A DNA stretch of 64,000 bases from Siccirubricoccus deserti (GTDB lineage Bacteria; Pseudomonadota; Alphaproteobacteria; Acetobacterales; Acetobacteraceae), in NCBI RefSeq assembly GCF_014283215.1, contig NZ_JACOMF010000014.1, positions 59,311-123,310 on the forward strand. Reading direction: 5' to 3'. Below, piece by piece: positions 1 to 7,456 of the stretch (its first letter is position 1; each line of letters begins with the position of its first letter). The notes beneath the pieces are model-generated. The model saw nothing but the letters and a program-made list of their open reading frames with translations. It was not told the DNA's origin and did not search any database. The translations under genes were made by a program, and so were the position numbers.

Positions 1-1
1 G

Positions 2-58
2 GCAGAGCGCATTGCTGCCGAATTGGGCGCTGCGATGGTGGCGGCGAGCCGGTCCTGA
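2..58 (+). CDS. C-terminal tail of an upstream gene (partial)
   Basis: Frame 2 is open from the left edge and ends with TGA at 56-58. It gives an 18-residue alanine-rich tail containing ERIAAELGAAMVAASRS. The other plus frames look less protein-like. The product cannot be named from so short a piece. About 145 bp then separate it from pntAA. Confidence 0.4.
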   Translation, partial: AERIAAELGAAMVAASRS

Positions 59-204
59 CCAGGGCTTGATCAAGGGTATGCGCCAGCGGCCGGACTACCC
101 CCCATGGTCATTCCTCCCCAGGCTTTGTAATAGCGGCCTTGATGCCCGGCCGCACCGACGGGCCGGACGCGCCCTGCGCGGCGCGCAATGAAGGGGATCC
201 CCGT

Positions 205-1356
205 ATGCGACTGGCAGTCCTGAAGGAGCGCCGGCCGGCCGAGACCCGGGTCGCGGCCACACCGGAAACCGTGAAGAAATTTATTGGTCTCGGCCTGACC
301 GTCGCGGTCGAGGCCGGGGCCGGCCTTACCGCCGGCGTGCCGGATGCCGAATACGCCGCCGCCGGGGCCGAGGTGGCGCCGGATGCCGCGACGACCCTGG
401 CCGGCGCCGGCATCGTGCTGAAGGTGCGCGCCCCGCTTGGCGAGGGGCCGGTGGATGAGCTGGCGCTGATCCCGCGCGGCGCGCTGCTGCTCGGCCAGTT
501 GCAGGCCGATGCCGATACAGCCGCGACCTATGCCAGGCTCGGCATCGATGCCGGGGCGATGGAACTGCTGCCGCGCATCACCCGGGCGCAGAGCATGGAC
601 ATCCTCTCCTCCCAGGCCAACCTCGCCGGCTATCGCGCGGTGATCGAGGCGGCGGCGGCCTTCGACCGTGGCTTCCCGATGCTGATGACCGCGGCCGGCA
701 CCGTCCCGGCGGCGAATGTCTTCATCATGGGCGCCGGCGTCGCCGGGCTACAGGCCATCGCCACCGCGCGCCGGCTCGGCGGCAGGGTCTCCGCCACCGA
801 TGTGCGGCCGGCGGCGAAGGAGGAGATCAAATCCCTCGGCGCCAGCTTCGTCGGCCACGAGGATGAGGAAAGCCGCGCCGCGCAGACCGCCGGCGGCTAC
901 GCCAAGCCGATGAGCGCGGCCTTCATGGCCGAGCAGGGCAAGGTGGTAGCGGCGCATCTGGCGAAGCAGGACATCGTCATCACCACCGCCCTGGTGCAGG
1001 GCCGCCGCGCCCCCACGCTGGTGACGGCGGAGATGGTGCATTCGATGAAGCCGGGCAGCGTCATCGTCGACATCGCCTCGGATGCCGGCGGCAATGTCGC
1101 GCTGACCGTGCCGGGCGAGGCGGTGACGACGCCGGGCGGGGTGACCATCCTCGGCTACGGCAATTGGCCGGGGCGGATTCCGGCGGCCGCCTCGGCGCTC
1201 TTCGCCCGCAACCTGCTGACCCTGCTGACCACCTTCTGGGACAAGGACGCCAAGGCGCCGAAGCTGCCGGAAGACGATGACATCGTGAAGGGCATCATGC
1301 TGACCCGCGGCGGTGCGGTGGTGCACCCGAGCTTTACGCCGGCGAAAGCCGCCTGA
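205..1356 (+). CDS. pntAA: NAD(P) transhydrogenase subunit alpha part 1 (PntAA, domain I)
   Basis: This is the soluble NAD(H)-binding domain I of the proton-translocating transhydrogenase, which uses the proton gradient to reduce NADP+ with NADH. The N-terminus LAVLKERRPAETRVAATPE is the family signature. A Rossmann motif (MGAGVAGLQAIATARRLGG) and the stretch around RITRAQSMDILSSQANLAGY follow. The ATG at 205 is preferred over one at 139 because AAGGGG lies just upstream and the family begins at this point. At 383 residues it fits the split, three-polypeptide form known from Rhodospirillum. pntAB and pntB follow on the same strand. Confidence 0.95.
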   Translation: MRLAVLKERRPAETRVAATPETVKKFIGLGLTVAVEAGAGLTAGVPDAEYAAAGAEVAPDAATTLAGAGIVLKVRAPLGEGPVDELALIPRGALLLGQLQADADTAATYARLGIDAGAMELLPRITRAQSMDILSSQANLAGYRAVIEAAAAFDRGFPMLMTAAGTVPAANVFIMGAGVAGLQAIATARRLGGRVSATDVRPAAKEEIKSLGASFVGHEDEESRAAQTAGGYAKPMSAAFMAEQGKVVAAHLAKQDIVITTALVQGRRAPTLVTAEMVHSMKPGSVIVDIASDAGGNVALTVPGEAVTTPGGVTILGYGNWPGRIPAAASALFARNLLTLLTTFWDKDAKAPKLPEDDDIVKGIMLTRGGAVVHPSFTPAKAA

Positions 1357-1459
1357 GGATGGCCAACCGCCTGTCGCCCGATGACCGGACCGCCGGATGG
1401 CGCCCGGTTGCCCAGCATCTTGAGCCGCACTGGCCGACGTTTCCGAAGGGGACCCGCCC

Positions 1460-1861
1460 ATGAACCCGACCGAGCTGGCCAACCAGGCCAGCGCCACCGC
1501 GCAGCGCGCGCTGGAGCTGGCGCAGCAGGCCCGCATGATGGCCGAGGCGCATGTCGCGCCGGTCGCCGCCGCCGCCGATCCCTTCCTGTTCCTGCTGACG
1601 ATCTTCCTGCTGGCCTGCTTCGTCGGCTACTACGTGGTGTGGAACGTCACCCCGGCGCTGCACTCGCCGCTGATGGGCGTGACCAATGCCATCTCCTCGG
1701 TGATCGTGGTCGGCGCGATCCTGGCGACCGGCCTGGGCGAGAGCCTGGCGGCGCAGGTCTTCGGCTTCTTCGCCGCCATGCTCGCCGCGGTGAACATCTT
1801 CGGCGGCTTCATCGTGACCCGCCGGATGCTGGCGATGTTCCAGACCAAGAAGAAGGGCTGA
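1460..1861 (+). CDS. pntAB: NAD(P) transhydrogenase subunit alpha part 2 (PntAB)
   Basis: A 133-residue membrane protein forming part of membrane domain II of the transhydrogenase. A polar N-terminal tail of about 35 residues is followed by hydrophobic segments at roughly 40-60, 70-90 and 97-118. Typical family sequence is visible ([22 protein letters not shown] and [14 protein letters not shown]). It is 103 bp downstream of pntAA and only 4 bp upstream of pntB, so the three are clearly one operon. The separate polypeptide is usual in alphaproteobacteria, whereas enterobacteria fuse it to PntA. Confidence 0.95.
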   Translation: MNPTELANQASATAQRALELAQQARMMAEAHVAPVAAAADPFLFLLTIFLLACFVGYYVVWNVTPALHSPLMGVTNAISSVIVVGAILATGLGESLAAQVFGFFAAMLAAVNIFGGFIVTRRMLAMFQTKKKG

Positions 1862-1865
1862 GGAC

Positions 1866-3275
1866 ATGGCCGCAACCTTTTCCACCCTGGCCTACCTCGT
1901 CGCCGCGGTGCTGTTCATCCTGGCGCTGCGTGGGCTGTCCCACCCCACCACCAGCCGCCGGGGCAATCTGTTCGGCATGGTCGGCATGGGGATCGCCATC
2001 CTCGCCACCCTGCTGCGGCCCGGCATGGGCGGCGGCGGCGTCGGGCTGATCATCCTGGCGCTGGCAATCGGCGGCGGCGTTGGCGCCTATATCGCCTCCC
2101 GCATCCAGATGACGGCCCTGCCGCAGCTGGTGGCGGCCTTCCACTCGCTGGTCGGCATGTCGGCGGTGTTCGTCGCCGCCGCCGCCTTCTACGCGCCGGA
2201 GAGCTTCGGCATCGGCCATGCCGGGGCGATTCATGGCGGATCCCTGGTGGAGATGTCGCTCGGCCTCGCGATCGGCGCGATCACCTTCTCCGGCTCGGTA
2301 ATCGCCTTCGCCAAGCTGCAGGCGCTGATGTCGGGCGCGCCGATCATCTTCAAGGGCCAGCACTGGCTGAACCTCGGCCTCGGCGTCCTGCTGCTGGCGC
2401 TGATCATCGGCTTCGTCGCCAGCGGCAGCGCGGCGCTGTTCTGGCTGATCGCGATCCTGGCCTTCGCGCTCGGCTTCCTGCTGATCATCCCGATCGGCGG
2501 CGCCGACATGCCGGTGGTCGTCTCGATGCTGAACAGCTACTCCGGCTGGGCGGCGGCGGGTATCGGCTTCACCCTGGGCAACCTGCTGCTGATCGTCACT
2601 GGCGCGCTGGTCGGCGCCTCCGGCGCCATCCTCTCCTACATCATGTGCAAGGGGATGAACCGCAGCATCATCAACGTGCTGCTGGGCGGCTTCGGCACGG
2701 ATAGCGGCGGCGCCGCGGCGGCGGGGGCCGGTACGGCAGACCGCGCACCGGTGAAGGCCGGCAGCCCGGAAGATGCCGCCTACATCATGAAGAATGCCCA
2801 GAAGATCATCGTGGTGCCCGGCTACGGCATGGCGGTGGCCCAGGCGCAGCAGGTGCTGCGGGAGATGGGCGATCTGCTGAAGAAGGAAGGCGCCACGGTG
2901 GAATACGCCATCCACCCGGTCGCCGGCCGCATGCCCGGTCACATGAACGTGCTGCTGGCCGAGGCCAATGTCCCCTACGAGGACGTCAAGGAACTCGAGG
3001 AGATCAACCCGGAATTCGCCGAGGCCGATGTCGCTTATGTGATCGGCGCCAATGACGTGACCAACCCGGCGGCGAAGACCGACAAATCCTCGGCCATTTA
3101 CGGCATGCCGATCCTGGATGTGGAGAAGGCGAAGACCGTCTTCTTCGTCAAGCGCGGGATGAGCAGCGGCTATGCCGGCGTCGACAACGAGCTGTTCTTC
3201 CGGCCGAACACCATGATGCTGTTTGGCGATGCGAAGAAGGTGACGCAGGAAATCGTCCAGGCATTGCAGAAATAG
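1866..3275 (+). CDS. pntB: NAD(P) transhydrogenase subunit beta (PntB)
   Basis: At 469 residues it carries the rest of membrane domain II (about nine hydrophobic helices in residues 1-265) and the NADP(H)-binding domain III (about 290-469). Domain III shows the NADP signature VVPGYGMAVAQAQ, the conserved HPVAGRMPGHMNVLLAEA and VIGANDVTNPAA segments. It ends with the usual FFRPNTMMLFGDAKK tail. With PntAA and PntAB it makes the complete enzyme supplying NADPH. A long perfect inverted repeat just beyond the stop probably ends the transcript. Confidence 0.96.
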   Translation: MAATFSTLAYLVAAVLFILALRGLSHPTTSRRGNLFGMVGMGIAILATLLRPGMGGGGVGLIILALAIGGGVGAYIASRIQMTALPQLVAAFHSLVGMSAVFVAAAAFYAPESFGIGHAGAIHGGSLVEMSLGLAIGAITFSGSVIAFAKLQALMSGAPIIFKGQHWLNLGLGVLLLALIIGFVASGSAALFWLIAILAFALGFLLIIPIGGADMPVVVSMLNSYSGWAAAGIGFTLGNLLLIVTGALVGASGAILSYIMCKGMNRSIINVLLGGFGTDSGGAAAAGAGTADRAPVKAGSPEDAAYIMKNAQKIIVVPGYGMAVAQAQQVLREMGDLLKKEGATVEYAIHPVAGRMPGHMNVLLAEANVPYEDVKELEEINPEFAEADVAYVIGANDVTNPAAKTDKSSAIYGMPILDVEKAKTVFFVKRGMSSGYAGVDNELFFRPNTMMLFGDAKKVTQEIVQALQK

Positions 3276-3284
3276 CCTTTGCCT

Positions 3285-3322
3285 GGTGGCCCCTGAAGCC
3301 GTGCATGGCTTCAGGGGCCACC
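3285..3322. terminator. Perfect 16-bp inverted repeat between convergent pntB and rutB-like gene
   Basis: The left arm (3285-3300, GGTGGCCCCTGAAGCC) pairs perfectly with the right arm (3307-3322) across a 6-base loop. It lies 9 bp past the pntB stop and 8 bp past the end of the converging rutB-like gene. It has no T-tract on either strand, so a bidirectional terminator or transcript-stabilising hairpin is inferred from position and symmetry only. Confidence 0.55.
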
Positions 3323-3330
3323 GCGGCGGG

Positions 3331-4020
3331 TCACTTGGCGTTCGCCATCAGGGCAGCGCGCAACTCTGCCGCGGTGGTCAGCCAGCCGAAGAACGCCGTC
3401 ACGTTGAATTCGGCGGCCTTCTGCGCCGCTTCCCCGCCCGCCGTCATCGTCGCGTCGGTGACCATCACCGGGAAGAATTCACGGTGATAGGCGTCGCGCA
3501 ATGTACTCTCGACACAGACATTGGTGGCGACGCCGGCAATCAGCACGGTGCGGATGCGCCTGGCATTCAGGACCTGCTCCAGCGAGGTCCCGGCGAAGCC
3601 GCTGTAACGCGCCTTCGGCACCACGATGTCGCCGGGCTGCGGTGCCACCTCCGGCACGATCGCATGATCCCAGCTGCCATGGGTGATCAGCTTGCCGGCA
3701 TAAGCTTCGTTCGCGCGCATGAATTGCAACGCGTTGGATTTGTGCCAGACCGGCGCGGTCGGCCCGCCGGCCTCGCGCAGATCGGGCGAGAAGCCATTCT
3801 GAAGGTAGATGACGGGGATGCCGGCAGCGCGGCAATCGGCGATGACCCGCGCCACCTCAATGATCACCGGCGGCGCGCCGGAGACATCGAAGCCGCAGAG
3901 ATCAAGGTAGCCGCCCTTCGAGAGATAGGCGTTCTGCATGTCGACGACGATGAGCGCCGTCTCCTCCGGAACCACGGCCAGTGGTTCGGGACGGGCGGCG
4001 ATCGTGACGCTGCGGGGCAT
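3331..4020 (-). CDS. rutB: RutB-like ureidoacrylate/peroxyureidoacrylate amidohydrolase (isochorismatase family)
   Basis: A cysteine hydrolase of the isochorismatase family, 229 residues, close in length and sequence to E. coli RutB. RutB hydrolyses ureidoacrylate during pyrimidine-ring degradation. The catalytic triad is visible as D27 (VVDMQNAY), K136 (VVPKARYSGF) and C169 (GVATNVCVESTLRDA), and the RutB-like GGYLDLCGFDVS and HKSNAL segments are present. The ATG at 4020 is chosen over one at 4059 because GGAG lies upstream and the family starts with a short basic N-terminus. No other rut gene is nearby, so the exact substrate (ureidoacrylate or a related N-carbamoyl compound) is uncertain. 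Confidence 0.8.
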   Translation of the reverse strand: MPRSVTIAARPEPLAVVPEETALIVVDMQNAYLSKGGYLDLCGFDVSGAPPVIIEVARVIADCRAAGIPVIYLQNGFSPDLREAGGPTAPVWHKSNALQFMRANEAYAGKLITHGSWDHAIVPEVAPQPGDIVVPKARYSGFAGTSLEQVLNARRIRTVLIAGVATNVCVESTLRDAYHREFFPVMVTDATMTAGGEAAQKAAEFNVTAFFGWLTTAAELRAALMANAK

Positions 4021-4210
4021 GGACGGGACTCCTGCAATCGGGGTCCTGCGGTCAAGCACGGCGCATGCCAGAGGGTAGATCGGGCCAGGGCGGAGAAACT
4101 CGAACGCCCGGCAGGGCGGGACCTGATCAGGTCAGCCGGCGCCGAATCCGCCGCCGGCCAGTCATCCCGGGATGAACCCGGGCGGGCAGTCCTGCGCCAG
4201 GAAGCACGGC

Positions 4211-4233
4211 CGGCGGGGAAGCCTTCCCCACCG
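4211..4233 (-). terminator. Possible hairpin downstream of the cold-shock gene
   Basis: A GC-rich inverted repeat (CGGCGGGG / CCCCACCG, one G-U pair in the RNA) lies 23 bp beyond the stop of the minus-strand cold-shock gene. It has no T-tract, so its role as a terminator is only a positional guess. Confidence 0.3.
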
Positions 4234-4255
4234 ACCGCGACCCCGGCTCATTGGA

Positions 4256-4459
4256 TCAGCCGAGCTTGAGGTTCGCGGCGGCTTCCTTGCCGCGCTCACG
4301 CACCACTTCGTAGGTCACCTTCTGGCCGTCGTTCAGGCCCTGCAGCCCGGCCGCCTGCACCGCAGTGATATGGACGAATACGTCCTTGCCGCCCGATTCG
4401 GGCTGGATGAAGCCGAAGCCCTTCTGGGCATTGAACCACTTCACCGTTCCACTCGCCAT
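4256..4459 (-). CDS. Cold-shock protein (CspA family)
   Basis: A 67-residue single cold-shock domain that binds single-stranded RNA or DNA as an RNA chaperone. RNP1 (GFGFIQP, residues 14-20) and RNP2 (VFVHI, 27-31) are both intact, and the N-terminus MASGTVKWFNAQKGFG is the classic start. The ATG at 4459 gives exactly this start. A longer in-frame extension upstream is not family-like. It stands alone between the RutB-like gene and a small conserved protein on the opposite strand. Cold induction versus constitutive expression cannot be judged from the sequence. Confidence 0.95.
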   Translation of the reverse strand: MASGTVKWFNAQKGFGFIQPESGGKDVFVHITAVQAAGLQGLNDGQKVTYEVVRERGKEAAANLKLG

Positions 4460-4588
4460 GTCACGCGCTCCATCAACCCGGCGATATAGCGCCCACGCGG
4501 GCCAGGGAGCAAGTTCTGCGGTCAGGGGCGGGTATTTGCCAGCCGCGCCGCCCGCCCATAGGACAATGGCGGCAGGAAAGGCTACCGC

Positions 4589-4915
4589 ATGGACAAGGAC
4601 GCTTTGACCAACTGGGCGCTGGCCAATGGATGGCAGATGATCGCCGGCCACCCTAGCCTGACCAAGCCCTCCGCGCCGAAGGAGGCGATTGTTCGCCTGG
4701 TGCTCAAGGCCACGGTGGCGGCGGTGGAGGTCAAGAAGCCGGCAGGAAAATGGGAAAAGGTCGCCGGCGCCGCCTACCCGAAGATCGAGGCGGACCCCGA
4801 ATCGGGGCTGCCGCGCGGGCTCGGCTTCGACACCATCAGCGGCTTCACCATGCTGATGCGGGAGAACAAGGACCGCATGGTCTTCGCCCGCATGACCGGC
4901 AAGCCTGAAGCATAG
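4589..4915 (+). CDS. Conserved hypothetical protein, 108 aa
   Basis: A small soluble protein with no recognised domain, signal peptide or membrane segment. A good Shine-Dalgarno (AGGAAAGG) precedes the ATG, and two hairpins, one with a T-run, follow the stop, so it looks like a genuine single-gene unit. The sequence is mixed charged and hydrophobic (VRLVLKATVAAVEVKKPAGK, then FDTISGFTMLMRENKDRMVF). It is divergently arranged with the cold-shock gene. Function unknown. Confidence 0.75.
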   Translation: MDKDALTNWALANGWQMIAGHPSLTKPSAPKEAIVRLVLKATVAAVEVKKPAGKWEKVAGAAYPKIEADPESGLPRGLGFDTISGFTMLMRENKDRMVFARMTGKPEA

Positions 4916-4925
4916 GAATCAAGTC

Positions 4926-4951
4926 GCTGCCTGCATGGGTATGCAGGCAGC
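4926..4951 (+). other. Perfect 11-bp hairpin after the 108-aa gene
   Basis: GCTGCCTGCAT and ATGCAGGCAGC flank a GGGT loop, 10 bp past the stop at 4915. No T-tract follows, but a canonical terminator sits 22 bp further on. This could be an auxiliary 3'-end stabiliser of the same transcript. Confidence 0.5.
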
Positions 4952-4973
4952 ACCATTCATTGGCCCTCAGACC

Positions 4974-4997
4974 AAGCCGCCCCTAGAGCGGCTTTTT
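4974..4997 (+). terminator. Rho-independent terminator of the 108-aa gene
   Basis: A 7-bp stem (AAGCCGC / GCGGCTT) with a 7-base loop runs into TTTTT on the plus strand. It lies 58 bp beyond the stop of the 108-residue gene and ahead of the convergent DUF6481 gene. Confidence 0.7.
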
Positions 4998-5031
4998 CCC
5001 GCAGACTGTTCCCAGTCCGCGTGAAACTTCT

Positions 5032-5433
5032 CTAGCGGCGGCGGGCCTTGCGGGCCGCATAGCGGGCGTCGCGCAGCGCCTTCTGCTCGGCGGCGAGCGC
5101 CAGGGCACGGGCCTTTTTATCGGCTTCCACCCCCATGGCGCGTTCGGCCTCCTCGGCCAGGCGCGCGGCCTCAGCCTTCGCCCGGGCTTCGGCTTCGGCG
5201 GCAAGGGCGGCACGCTCAGCGGCTTCGCGGGCGGCGGCGGCCTGTCGGGCGGCGCGCTGCTCGGCCATCCGGATCTCGCGGGCGGCGGCAACGGCCAGCC
5301 GCTCTTCCCGCCGTGCGATCACCTCGGGATCATCCGGGCCAGGGCGGGATCGGAAACGCTCCAGCAACGCCTTTTTGGCATTGGCCGCAGTAGTCAGTCT
5401 GTTAGCGAAATCATCGTGTTTGTGTGCACTCAT
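5032..5433 (-). CDS. DUF6481 family alanine-rich coiled-coil protein
   Basis: A 133-residue, highly charged, alanine-rich protein. The N-terminus (MSAHKHDDFANRLTTAANAK) matches the DUF6481 family, which is common in alphaproteobacteria. Residues about 40-130 form a long predicted helix of repeated AARE, AEAEA and KAEAARLAEEAERA units and end in a basic RYAARKARRR tail. There is no signal peptide or membrane segment. The ATG at 5433 gives the family N-terminus, and longer in-frame starts are not family-like. The molecular function is unknown; the composition suggests coiled-coil self-association or nucleic-acid contact. Confidence 0.8.
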   Translation of the reverse strand: MSAHKHDDFANRLTTAANAKKALLERFRSRPGPDDPEVIARREERLAVAAAREIRMAEQRAARQAAAAREAAERAALAAEAEARAKAEAARLAEEAERAMGVEADKKARALALAAEQKALRDARYAARKARRR

Positions 5434-5546
5434 GCGCGCCTGATACCGCCTGAATCGGAGAATTACCAGGATGGAGTGGGCATGGCAGACCCCGATCCTG
5501 GTGATGGCGCCGCACGTCAGCGTTGCCATCAGGTCGGGAGTCATCC

Positions 5547-7451
5547 CTAAGCGTGCAGCCGCGCCACCAGCAGGCTGGCATCCCCCGGCCGGGCCGCCTC
5601 GGGCCCGCCCAGCGTCTCCAGCACATGCGCCAGCAGCACCTCCGGATCGAGTCCGGGGCTGCCAGCCAAGAGGGTGGCGAGACCGTCCAGCCCCAGCGGC
5701 ACACCCCGCAGCGCCGTCTCCGGCACTCCGCGGCTGACTGCCACCAGTGCCGCCCGTGCCGGCAGCTCGATGGTCACCTCCGGCAGTTTCAGCCGCGGCT
5801 GCAGCCCGAGCGGCGGGGCGCCCGGCACCTCCAGCACCCGTGCCTCCCCCGGCTGGGTCAGCAGCAGCGGTGGTGGCGCCGCAGCCCGGGCCGCGACCAG
5901 CACCTGCGCCCGCAGATCGATGATGCCGAGGAAGCCGGTGATCTCCATCCGCTGGTCGTTGTCCCGCAGCAGCAGGTCGGAGACCCGGGAAAGGCATTCA
6001 CCCGGGCTGGCTGCCTGCGGCGCCAGGGAACGCACCAGCGCCCGCGCCGAGATCGCCAGGAAGGCAGCGCCGAGGCCGCTGCCGCGGACCGAGGCCATGA
6101 ACACTGCCAGCCGGCGCCCGCCCGGCCCGTCCAGCCAAAAGAAATCCTGGAAATCGCCGCCGAATTGCGCCCCTTGCAGCAGCCTGCCGGCCACCGCCGC
6201 GCCGGTCTCCGCTGGAAGCGGCGGCGGCGCCAGCCGGGCCTGCATGGTGGCGACGGCGGAAAGCTCCTGCTCCAGCGCTTCCATCCGGGTCTTCGCCGCC
6301 AGGGCGTCGCCCTGCTCGGCGATCAGCCCGCGCAGCTTGCGGTGCTGGCTGCGCACCCGCTCCGCCATCGCCCGGAAGGCCATGGCGAGCGCATCCATGC
6401 CGCCGGCGCCATCGCCCTCCCCGCCCCTCTCTCCGTCTTTTGGGGCGCTGGCCAGCACCTGCTGCAGGTCGCGCTCCATCGCCGCGCGCTCCGGCGCGTC
6501 GAGGGTGGCAGCGAGGTTGCCGAGTTGCGCCTCAATGAAGCCCAGCCGGATCCGCTGCTGCCGGCGATCGGCCCGGGCGCGGCGGCCGAGGGCGATGCGT
6601 CCCTGACGAAACACCAGCAGTGCCCGCACTGCGCCGCCGATCTCGTCTTCGCGCTCCTGCCCGGGCAGCTCCACCGTCAGATCCCCTTCCGCCAGCGCCC
6701 TTTGCGCCGCCAGCGCCAGCTCCAGCGGCCGGAACACCCGCCGCAGCCAGAGCGTGAAGCCGGTGATCAGCAGCCCGCTCAGCCCAATGGCGCCGCCGGC
6801 GGCCAGCAGGTCGTCGCGGTCCTGGGTCCAGGTCCGCTCGGTCACATCCACCAACCAGCGGCGCCCGCCGATAAGCTGGCCTGCGCTGTCCAGCACGGGG
6901 ACGGTGCCGACCGAGACCACCCGATCACCGGCCGCCAGCACCATCCGTCCCGGCTCCACCCCACGCAGCCGCTCGATGAAGGCGGCGAGTGGTCCGGCGG
7001 CCTCTGGCATCGCCACCGGCCTGCCCTCTGCATCGGTTAGCACCGGGACTGCGCCAGTAGCAGCGGCGACCTGACGCAGCAGCGACGTCGGCGCCACGCC
7101 GGCGGCCATTACCCCGCCCCCCGGAAGCGGCTGGGTGGCGACCAGCATCAGCCGGTCGCCAACGCGTTCCAGCCCTTCCGCCGGTTGCTGCCCGGCCAGG
7201 GCGAGTCGTGTTGCCGGGCCGGCCCGCTGTTCCAGCAGCTCCACTGCCTGGCCGGCCCGCGCGGCAGAGCGCAGCGCGTCCGCGACCGATGCCTGAATGG
7301 CATGCCAGGCGCGTTCCTGGGCAAGCAGCGTCGCCGCACCAACTGCGGCCTGCTCCTGCCGTCCGCGGGTGGCCATGCCGACCAAGCCAGCGACAGTGGC
7401 GACGGCGATCAGCAGGACCACGCTTGTGGTGATGTGCAGGCGCAGGCGCAT
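5547..7451 (-). CDS. Membrane sensor with HAMP and degenerate SpoIIE/PP2C-type domain
   Basis: A 634-residue inner-membrane protein. TM1 is about 7-28, followed by a periplasmic sensor region, a second TM (about 240-262), a HAMP-like segment ending REDEIGGAVRALL, a coiled-coil linker and a C-terminal SpoIIE/RsbU-type domain. The phosphatase domain keeps GGDFQDFF (D433). The usual D-V-S-G is A-S-V-R-G (S454), the usual T/S-D-G is V-S-R-G (R574), and the final D-D is G-D (623-624). Loss of these metal ligands predicts weak or no phosphatase activity, so it may work as a binding module. It is last in a coupled operon, 5 bp after the 505-residue membrane gene. Confidence 0.8.
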   Translation of the reverse strand: MRLRLHITTSVVLLIAVATVAGLVGMATRGRQEQAAVGAATLLAQERAWHAIQASVADALRSAARAGQAVELLEQRAGPATRLALAGQQPAEGLERVGDRLMLVATQPLPGGGVMAAGVAPTSLLRQVAAATGAVPVLTDAEGRPVAMPEAAGPLAAFIERLRGVEPGRMVLAAGDRVVSVGTVPVLDSAGQLIGGRRWLVDVTERTWTQDRDDLLAAGGAIGLSGLLITGFTLWLRRVFRPLELALAAQRALAEGDLTVELPGQEREDEIGGAVRALLVFRQGRIALGRRARADRRQQRIRLGFIEAQLGNLAATLDAPERAAMERDLQQVLASAPKDGERGGEGDGAGGMDALAMAFRAMAERVRSQHRKLRGLIAEQGDALAAKTRMEALEQELSAVATMQARLAPPPLPAETGAAVAGRLLQGAQFGGDFQDFFWLDGPGGRRLAVFMASVRGSGLGAAFLAISARALVRSLAPQAASPGECLSRVSDLLLRDNDQRMEITGFLGIIDLRAQVLVAARAAAPPPLLLTQPGEARVLEVPGAPPLGLQPRLKLPEVTIELPARAALVAVSRGVPETALRGVPLGLDGLATLLAGSPGLDPEVLLAHVLETLGGPEAARPGDASLLVARLHA

Positions 7452-7456
7452 CCGGC

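Noticed and set aside
1809..2942. 377-codon minus-strand frame opposite pntB
   Set aside because: Antisense shadow of pntB, rich in His, Asp, Gln and Arg as expected from complementing high-GC codons.
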